NCBI GenBank assembly: GCA_017473865.1
Contig: JAFUJB010000003.1
Location: forward strand, 1 to 34,313
DNA from: Clostridia bacterium
Lineage (GTDB): Bacteria > Bacillota > Clostridia > Oscillospirales > CAG-272
DNA length: 34,313 nucleotides
Direction of reading: 5' to 3'
Positions 30,039 through 34,313 of this stretch are shown here, piece by piece. Numbering within the stretch: position 1 is the first letter of the stretch; each line of letters opens with the position of its first letter. The translations under genes were made by a program, and so were the position numbers. Under the pieces are notes generated by a model that worked only from the letters and a program-made list of their open reading frames with translations, was not told where the DNA came from and did no database searches.

Positions 30039-30611
30039 ATGGCAAAAAAACATATTGTGACAAATGTTGAAATAGAAAAAGATATTATCAGTGCTCTCAA
30101 AAATCCGCCAAAACAGTCGAAAGAATCTTATAAAAAAGGTATGTTTCCTGCCATAATCTTTGCTGTTTTGTTTTTTGTGATGGTATTTATCTTAGATTTT
30201 TTTGTTCTTTGGTTTTTACTTGGTTTAGTAGTTCTGGCAATAGTTAGCACTATATTTTATTATTTCCGCCTCAAAAATCAAATCAAAAACGTTAAGATAA
30301 ATGATTATGATATAACGACAGAAACAGTAAGCAGTACCGATGAAGAGCATTATATGCGTAGAGCAAATCGCCGATCTATGCATATTGATCGCCGATCTAT
30401 GCATATTGATAATTATAGTATCCGTTTTGAAAACGGAAAAACATGGCGTGTTCCAAAAGAGCTTTATTGTTGGAAGGAAGGAATCCGTATGATAGATTAC
30501 AATATTCACCGTACTACACATCGCGGCGATGTTATGATTGTTGTAACCGAAAAAGATACGGGCAAAATCGTCGTGGCTTACCATACAGATATTTTTGAAT
30601 ATAAAAATTAG
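30039..30611 (+). CDS. Two-helix membrane protein, paralog 3 of 3
   Basis: A 190-residue relative of the two preceding genes: N-terminal helix HIVTNVEIEKDIISALKN, two membrane helices (about 34-55 and 58-76), then a soluble domain ending VAYHTDIFEYKN, like the FHTMMYECKD end of paralog 1. An internal tandem duplication repeats RRSMHID, encoded by two perfect 21-base copies at 30369-30410. GAGGTGGA lies 5 bases before the ATG. A terminator follows at 30640. Function is unknown; the anchored soluble domain suggests a cytoplasmic-face or envelope role. Confidence 0.72.
   Translation: MAKKHIVTNVEIEKDIISALKNPPKQSKESYKKGMFPAIIFAVLFFVMVFILDFFVLWFLLGLVVLAIVSTIFYYFRLKNQIKNVKINDYDITTETVSSTDEEHYMRRANRRSMHIDRRSMHIDNYSIRFENGKTWRVPKELYCWKEGIRMIDYNIHRTTHRGDVMIVVTEKDTGKIVVAYHTDIFEYKN
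30369..30410 (+). repeat. Perfect 21-base tandem duplication inside paralog 3
   Basis: The 21-base unit starting CGCCGATCTATGCATATTGA occurs at 30369-30389 and 30390-30410, adding seven residues in frame. Confidence 0.9.
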
Positions 30612-30639
30612 TGTTATTTATTTAGGTTGATAAACGTAT

Positions 30640-30673
30640 AGCCTGTATCACAGAAGTGATGCAGGCTTTTTTT
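30640..30673 (+). terminator. Intrinsic terminator after paralog 3
   Basis: AGCCTGTATCAC pairs with GTGATGCAGGCT (one wobble) around loop AGAA and runs into seven or more T. Confidence 0.85.
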
Positions 30674-30683
30674 ATTATTGTAC

Positions 30684-30712
30684 TTGTAAAGCATGAAACT
30701 TTATGTTATAGT
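30684..30712 (+). promoter_or_regulatory. Promoter of the dihydrouridine synthase gene
   Basis: TTGTAA (30684-30689), 17 bases, TATAGT (30707-30712), again in a TATGTTATA context. Confidence 0.5.
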
Positions 30713-30744
30713 ATACCCAACGAAAAGAAAGGAAGTGAAATGCA

Positions 30745-31737
30745 GTGGTGAAAATCGGGGAATTGACTTTAAAACACGGATTGTTTTTGGCGCCTCTTGC
30801 TGGAGTGTCCGACAGAGCGTTCAGAAAAGTATGCCGAGATCACGGTGCAGAGTGTACCGTTTCGGAAATGATTTCTGCAAAGGGACTGCATTACAATGAT
30901 ACGAAAACGGCGGTGCTTGCCGCATTTTCCGAAGACGAAGCGCCTTTCTTTATACAGATATTCGGCAGTGATCCAGAGATAATGGCAGAGTCTGCGCAAA
31001 AGCTTGCAACAAATAATTACAAGGCTTGTCAGAACAGCGCGTTACCAACGGGAATTGACATAAATATGGGCTGTCCCGTTCCGAAAGTTGCGGGAAACGG
31101 GGACGGAAGCGCATTAATGAAAAATCCCGAGCTTGCGGGCGAAATTGTCAAAGCGGTAGTTAATGCAGTACAACTGCCCGTAACGGTGAAGATAAGAGCC
31201 GGTTGGGACGATGATCACAGAAATGCTGTTGAATTAGCGAAGATCGTTGAAAAAAACGGTGCCAAGGCTATATGCGTTCACGGAAGAACGCGGGCTCAGA
31301 TGTACCGCGATCCCGTTGATGTTGATATTATAAGACAGGTCAAGGAGAGCGTATCAATACCCGTAATTGCAAACGGCAGTATATACGATGCAAAGTCGGC
31401 GGAAAGAATGCTCGAATTGACGAAATGCGACGGACTTATGATTGCCAGGGGGGCGATGGGAAATCCTTTTCTGTTTGAAGAAATAACTGCTTTTCTTGAG
31501 GGCAGAGAATATACGAGACCTACTCTTGAAGAGCGTCTTAACGTTGCTATGGAGCATATTAAGCTTATGATTAGCCATAAGGGCGAATATACGGGAGTTA
31601 TGGAAGCAAGAAAGCATCTTGCTTGGTATATTCAGGGTGAAAAGGGCGCGGCAAAGGCAAGACAGGCGGTAAATACGGCATCGTCTTTTGATGAGTTGTG
31701 TACCATCGTTTCGGATTATTTGAAAAATTACGGATGA
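30745..31737 (+). CDS. dus: tRNA dihydrouridine synthase
   Basis: A 330-residue FMN enzyme that reduces uridines in the D loop of tRNAs with NADPH. The TIM-barrel markers are LAPLAGVSDRAFRKVC, IDINMGCPVPKVAGNGDGSALM (with the catalytic cysteine), VTVKIRAGWDD, ICVHGRTRAQMY, PVIANGSIYD and GLMIARGAMGNPFLF. The C-terminal helical domain contains HLAWYIQGEKGA. The start is one of two adjacent GTG codons (30745 or 30748), with AAAGGAAG upstream. An ATG at 30740 begins an out-of-frame four-codon mini-frame (Met-Gln-Trp-stop) that overlaps the start. A methyltransferase gene follows after 38 bases. Confidence 0.93.
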   Translation: MVKIGELTLKHGLFLAPLAGVSDRAFRKVCRDHGAECTVSEMISAKGLHYNDTKTAVLAAFSEDEAPFFIQIFGSDPEIMAESAQKLATNNYKACQNSALPTGIDINMGCPVPKVAGNGDGSALMKNPELAGEIVKAVVNAVQLPVTVKIRAGWDDDHRNAVELAKIVEKNGAKAICVHGRTRAQMYRDPVDVDIIRQVKESVSIPVIANGSIYDAKSAERMLELTKCDGLMIARGAMGNPFLFEEITAFLEGREYTRPTLEERLNVAMEHIKLMISHKGEYTGVMEARKHLAWYIQGEKGAAKARQAVNTASSFDELCTIVSDYLKNYG

Positions 31738-31775
31738 GAATTCTCCAATGTTAATTTTGGTCATAGGATGAATAT

Positions 31776-32378
31776 ATGAAAGAAGTTATTGAACATTATA
31801 ATAGGCTAATAGAAGAAAACAACGATCCCGTTCGAGATCCGCAGCCATTGAAAGAGTATATGGATAAATGGGATGGGGAGAGATTTGTTGAATGTATGCG
31901 GCTTGACAAGAATAAATCGGTTTTGGAGATTGGGATCGGCACCGGGCGAATTGCTGTCAAAACTGCACCTTTATGTAGAGATTTTTGGGGGATTGATATT
32001 TCACCCAAAACTATTCAAAGAGCGGCAGAAAATTTATCGTTTTGTCAAAACGTTGAGCTTGTTTGCGATGATTTTATGTTATTTGAGTTTGACCGTAGGT
32101 TTGACGTGATATATTCATCATTGACGTTTATGCACATCGAAAACAAGCGACAAGCAATTCAAAAAATTGCTTCGTTGTTAAATGACGGTGGGATGTATGT
32201 TCTTTCTATTGATAAAAACAAAAGCGAATATATAGATATGGGCACGAGAAAAGTGAAGATATATCCCGACGATCCTCTGGATATATGTGATTATATTCAT
32301 AGGGCGAAACTGGATATTACAGATCAATTTGAAACTGAATATGCATACATAATTGTAAGTAAAAAAAGCTCCTTTTGA
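31776..32378 (+). CDS. Class I SAM-dependent methyltransferase
   Basis: A 200-residue protein with a Rossmann methyltransferase fold. Motif I is VLEIGIGTGRIAVK (about residues 49-62). The acidic residue after strand 2 is in FWGIDISPKTI. Motif IV is FDVIYSSLTFMHI and a post-motif is LLNDGGMYVLSIDK. The substrate cannot be told. It resembles small methyltransferases scattered through Clostridial genomes. AGGATG lies about 6 bases before the ATG. It is probably co-transcribed with the dihydrouridine synthase, though no tRNA role is implied by sequence. The last codons (Lys-Lys-Ser-Ser-Phe) and stop are part of the terminator stem and loop. Confidence 0.85.
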   Translation: MKEVIEHYNRLIEENNDPVRDPQPLKEYMDKWDGERFVECMRLDKNKSVLEIGIGTGRIAVKTAPLCRDFWGIDISPKTIQRAAENLSFCQNVELVCDDFMLFEFDRRFDVIYSSLTFMHIENKRQAIQKIASLLNDGGMYVLSIDKNKSEYIDMGTRKVKIYPDDPLDICDYIHRAKLDITDQFETEYAYIIVSKKSSF

Positions 32379-32393
32379 CAAGGAGCTTTTTTT
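32361..32393 (+). terminator. Terminator overlapping the methyltransferase stop codon
   Basis: AAAAAAAGCTCCTT and AAGGAGCTTTTTTT form a 14-pair stem with loop TTGAC; the stop codon TGA is at 32376-32378, inside the loop. Confidence 0.85.
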
Positions 32394-32489
32394 GTGTGTT
32401 ATTCAACTGTGGAAAGAATTTCGGACATACACGAATGAGCGAGTTTGAATGCGGTGGCGCCGTCAAATTCTGCTTTTTCGTTAACCGAA
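32378..32489. repeat. Direct repeat, left copy (partner at 34154-34263)
   Basis: The 112 bases match 34154-34263 except for two extra T in the T run and three substitutions (32417, 32441, 32456). It contains a copy of the 3' end of the gene at the right window edge. The two copies enclose a 1664-base segment with three minus-strand genes. Confidence 0.9.
32399..32489 (-). pseudogene. Detached C-terminal fragment of the right-edge gene
   Basis: Thirty codons including the stop encode SVNEKAEFDGATAF followed by KLAHSCMSEILSTVE, identical in protein sequence to the end of the gene at 34173-34313. The three base differences are all silent third-position changes. No start codon or ribosome site belongs to it, and upstream similarity stops at 32489, so it is a remnant or a displaced 3' end. 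Confidence 0.8.
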
Positions 32490-32516
32490 GTCCGTATTCG
32501 TTTCCTGACAAACACT

Positions 32517-32558
32517 GCTTTTGTGGACACAAAAGCGAAGCCCCGCGCGAGGCGGGGC
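32517..32558. terminator. Two adjacent perfect hairpins downstream of the MerR cassette
   Basis: GCTTTTGTG-GA-CACAAAAGC (32517-32536) and GCCCCGC-GCGAG-GCGGGGC (32540-32558). They lie just beyond the stop of the last cassette gene. On the minus strand the GC-rich stem is followed by a short T-rich segment, so together they could end that operon. Confidence 0.5.
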
Positions 32559-32565
32559 GAGATAC

Positions 32566-33012
32566 CTATTTCCATTTTCCAAGTTGCTCTTTCTTTTCTT
32601 GTTCTTGACGTTCTATTTCTTCCGCATTCATTCGATTCATAATTTTTTCTTTGTTCTTAATCTTGTACAGTATCAAACCGCCAATCAGACCGACAATGTA
32701 AACTAAAACCGAAAGAACTTTTACAAATGACGGAAAGAATAGAATGAATGGTATCATCCACGGAATTGTGGCAAATAGAAAAGATGAACTGCTACTAAGC
32801 ATGTTGTTTTCTTCATCTGCAGTGAGATTAGACCCGTATGCAGTTCGGAATCCATTTTCCACTTTTTCATTCTTAAAGTATAGGGCTTGGAAGATCATCA
32901 ATGCAATCAAGAATAGTGGAATGAGTGATTCGCCTGTGATATTTATGCTTTTATAAAAAACGATGACGGCGGCAATATTTGCTATGATAGTTATGCAGTA
33001 ATAAATAATCAT
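32566..33012 (-). CDS. Small integral membrane protein of unknown function
   Basis: A 148-residue protein with about four membrane helices: IIYYCITIIANIAAVIVFY, ESLIPLFLIALMIFQALYF, FLFATIPWMIPFILFF and FVKVLSVLVYIVGLIGGLILY. It ends in a charged tail, RMNAEEIERQEQEKKEQLGKWK. I recognise no family. The ATG at 33012 has an ideal AAGGAGG about 7 bases upstream. It is the third gene of a MerR-led operon, two bases after the preceding stop. Possible roles (export or stress of the envelope) would be guesses. Confidence 0.75.
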   Translation of the reverse strand: MIIYYCITIIANIAAVIVFYKSINITGESLIPLFLIALMIFQALYFKNEKVENGFRTAYGSNLTADEENNMLSSSSSFLFATIPWMIPFILFFPSFVKVLSVLVYIVGLIGGLILYKIKNKEKIMNRMNAEEIERQEQEKKEQLGKWK

Positions 33013-33014
33013 AG

Positions 33015-33338
33015 TCAATCCTCCTTTTTTATTGAAAGCGGACAAAAGCCCTTTCTTCCGCAATGCGGACATCTGAAAACGCGATCATCATTCATGTGAA
33101 TGGAAACCGCTGCCTGCCACCACTTTGGATAAAAAGTTTTATTGCATTTTGGACAGACATATTTCTTTGATGCGATATGCTTTCCGGCGGCAAACCAGAC
33201 GATTGCAGAAAAGACAACTACTGGGACAGCAATCACCCACCATGGAACATCATATTGCTGACCGAACCAATTTATCTTGCAGGAGGTTAAGGAAATAGTA
33301 AATGGTATTATTAACAAGACAATCACAATTTTTTTCAT
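33015..33338 (-). CDS. Lipoprotein-like membrane protein with a C-terminal zinc ribbon
   Basis: A 107-residue protein. It starts with a signal MKKIVIVLLIIPFTISLTSC, whose lipobox LTSC ends at Cys20. A second hydrophobic helix follows (WWVIAVPVVVFSAIVWFAAG, about 33-52). A zinc ribbon comes next, with CPKC (about 62-65) and CPHCGRKGFC (about 90-99). The combination is odd: a lipid anchor would put the N-terminus outside, and the second helix would return the ribbon to the cytoplasm. The start codon lies in an ATGA overlap with the MerR gene, so the two are coupled. I recognise no family. Confidence 0.72.
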   Translation of the reverse strand: MKKIVIVLLIIPFTISLTSCKINWFGQQYDVPWWVIAVPVVVFSAIVWFAAGKHIASKKYVCPKCNKTFYPKWWQAAVSIHMNDDRVFRCPHCGRKGFCPLSIKKED

Positions 33339-34045
33339 TTATTTTTCCTCGTATTTGTATCATAATATCCAAGCCAAAGACCATCTATCTTTCCACTGTG
33401 GAACACGTATGTAATTTTTAGACCGAGCTTTGAAAATCTGACAAAACAATATAGTTTATTTGATAATCTGTCGTCTGCAACTGTTTTATCAATCGAAACA
33501 AAATCACCAAGCGGAGATAACGTGTCTTTTCGAACAACACAGTAAACGTCTCTTGGCATATATTCTGCCAAACGAGGACTTAGATATTTATAGAGCGTGT
33601 CAGTATCTCTGTTTAAAATGGCATCTGTACAAATTCGAGCGATTTCTTTTTCTTCTGCATTCATGGCAGAAGAAAATTGCCAATCCTCGGAAAATATATT
33701 TTTACCGGCTTCAAGTGCTGATAAAGCTTCATTCAAAAGATTGATTTCGCCTATTCGAGAATCAATAAAGGCATATATTTCCGCCCTCTTGGAAAGAACT
33801 GCGTCTTTCAAATCCGTTCCTTTGGTATGCAATTCTGCAATTGCCTTTACGGACAAGCCCAATGTACGAAGGACAAGAACATTTTTAATGTTAGAAATTT
33901 GCTCCTCGGTATATTGTCGGCGTAATGAAGTGCCAATCGTAGTACTTTGAATAATGCCTTTTTCTTCGTAAAACCGAAGAGTTCTTGATGTAATGCCAAG
34001 CATCTTGCAAACTTCTGTAATATCGTATAATGGCTTTTGATACAT
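33335..34045 (-). CDS. MerR-family transcriptional regulator
   Basis: A 236-residue protein. Residues 1-70 are the MerR winged helix: YDITEVCKMLGITSRTLRFYEEKGII, then RRQYTEEQISNIKNVLVLRTLGLSVKAI. A coiled-coil dimer helix follows (about 85-120). The C-terminal region (about 140-236) looks like a DUF3887/NTF2-like ligand pocket: VVRKDTLSPLGDFVSIDKT and LKITYVFHSGKIDGLWLGYYD. The regulator heads a three-gene operon and its own promoter has a MerR-type arrangement, so it probably regulates itself and the two membrane genes. AAGGAGGGTGAGG lies just upstream of the ATG. The ligand is unknown. Confidence 0.88.
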   Translation of the reverse strand: MYQKPLYDITEVCKMLGITSRTLRFYEEKGIIQSTTIGTSLRRQYTEEQISNIKNVLVLRTLGLSVKAIAELHTKGTDLKDAVLSKRAEIYAFIDSRIGEINLLNEALSALEAGKNIFSEDWQFSSAMNAEEKEIARICTDAILNRDTDTLYKYLSPRLAEYMPRDVYCVVRKDTLSPLGDFVSIDKTVADDRLSNKLYCFVRFSKLGLKITYVFHSGKIDGLWLGYYDTNTRKNK

Positions 34046-34063
34046 ATCCTCACCCTCCTTTAT

Positions 34064-34099
34064 ATTATATCATATCACTTGACGTTGCGTCAATGTCAA
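34064..34099 (-). promoter_or_regulatory. MerR-type promoter with operator dyad
   Basis: On the minus strand TTGACA (34094-34099), a 19-base spacer and TATGAT (34069-34074). The spacer contains a perfect dyad TTGACG-CAA-CGTCAA, the layout of MerR-activated promoters. An alternative reading is TTGACG, 18 bases, TATAAT (34064-34069). Confidence 0.65.
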
Positions 34100-34122
34100 G
34101 CGGAAATCAAAAAATATTAAAA

Positions 34123-34154
34123 TTGGCGTACCTGCGATAAAGCAGGTACGCCAA
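34123..34154 (-). terminator. Terminator of the right-edge gene
   Basis: TTGGCGTACCTGC and GCAGGTACGCCAA form a perfect 13-pair stem. On the minus strand it is followed by a T-rich stretch. Confidence 0.75.
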
Positions 34155-34263
34155 CAAGGAGCTTTTTGTGTGTTATTCAACTGTGGAAAGGATTTCGGAC
34201 ATACACGAATGAGCAAGTTTGAATGCGGTAGCGCCGTCAAATTCTGCTTTTTCGTTAACCGAA
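34154..34263. repeat. Direct repeat, right copy (partner at 32378-32489)
   Basis: The intact 3' end of the right-edge gene plus about 19 bases after its stop. See the left copy for the differences. Confidence 0.9.
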
Positions 34264-34313
34264 AGGTTTTCGCCGTTTTCAAGTGCTTCAAGTCCAGCGA
34301 ACTTTTTGAGGTG
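34173..34313 (-). CDS. C-terminal 46 residues of a gene continuing beyond the window
   Basis: The frame enters at the right edge and ends with TAA at 34173-34175. The visible end is HLKKFAGLEALENGENLSVN followed by EKAEFDGATAFKLAHSCMSE and ILSTVE. I cannot assign a family from this short piece. That it is a real coding end is supported by the second copy at 32399-32489, which differs only by silent changes, and by the terminator at 34123-34154. Confidence 0.72.
   Translation of the reverse strand, partial: HLKKFAGLEALENGENLSVNEKAEFDGATAFKLAHSCMSEILSTVE

Noticed and set aside
32317-32532. 71-codon minus-strand frame, with a similar one at 34070-34291
   Set aside because: The two look alike only because they read the direct repeat in a wrong frame; the correct frame shows silent-only differences.

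Overview
The window looks like a chromosome segment of a low-GC, Gram-positive, spore-forming anaerobe of the Clostridia, probably an uncultured gut lineage. The reasons are the sporulation genes (ylbJ, yqfC, yqfD), strong AAGGAGG-type ribosome binding sites, sigma-A promoters with 17-base spacers, a Gln-tRNA synthetase beside Glu-tRNA synthetase, and many small stem-loop repeats between genes. No phage, transposase, integrase, CRISPR array or rRNA was found.

Layout. 1-441 (minus): start of a lipoprotein, probably an ABC solute-binding protein, cut by the window edge. 935-4237: diacylglycerol-kinase-like enzyme, a class I glutamine amidotransferase (minus), diaminopimelate dehydrogenase and a YwlG-family protein. 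4583-10371: a tight five-gene operon of trmL, a metallo-beta-lactamase-fold hydrolase, gltX, glnS and an O-acetylhomoserine sulfhydrylase. 10563-11949 (minus): DUF3343 protein plus cysteine desulfurase-like enzyme, reading away from a triplicated promoter module. 12330-15050: two-component system. 15249-17515: accessory stretch with a lipoprotein, an XRE regulator and several structured repeats. 17546-18758 (minus): small four-cysteine protein and YlbJ. 18823-26082: long conserved operon yqfC-yqfD-phoH-ybeY-era-recO-mutS2-DUF896. 26548-26621: tRNA-Gln(CUG). 26650-34160: accessory region with hairpin arrays, an XRE regulator, three tandem paralogous membrane proteins (the middle one split at an A AAA AAG heptamer), a dihydrouridine synthase, a methyltransferase and a MerR-led three-gene cassette. 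34173-34313 (minus): 3' end of a gene that continues beyond the window.

How the genes fit together. The two large operons are housekeeping: tRNA charging and modification plus sulfur amino acid synthesis in the first; sporulation, ribosome/RNA maturation and DNA maintenance in the second.

The most unusual signals are these. (1) Modules made of a GC-rich hairpin followed by a promoter are tandemly duplicated upstream of three separate transcription units. (2) A split gene can be rejoined by a -1 frameshift at a textbook slippery heptamer. (3) A MerR cassette lies between 110-base direct repeats of the 3' end of the neighbouring gene, and the three substitutions between the copies are all synonymous. 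(4) A pair of 3'-end elements has a hairpin with a compensatory base-pair change. (5) Two arrays of mini-hairpins punctuated by ACATCAC or ATATCAC sit directly upstream of near-identical promoters. None of these is proven functional from sequence alone.
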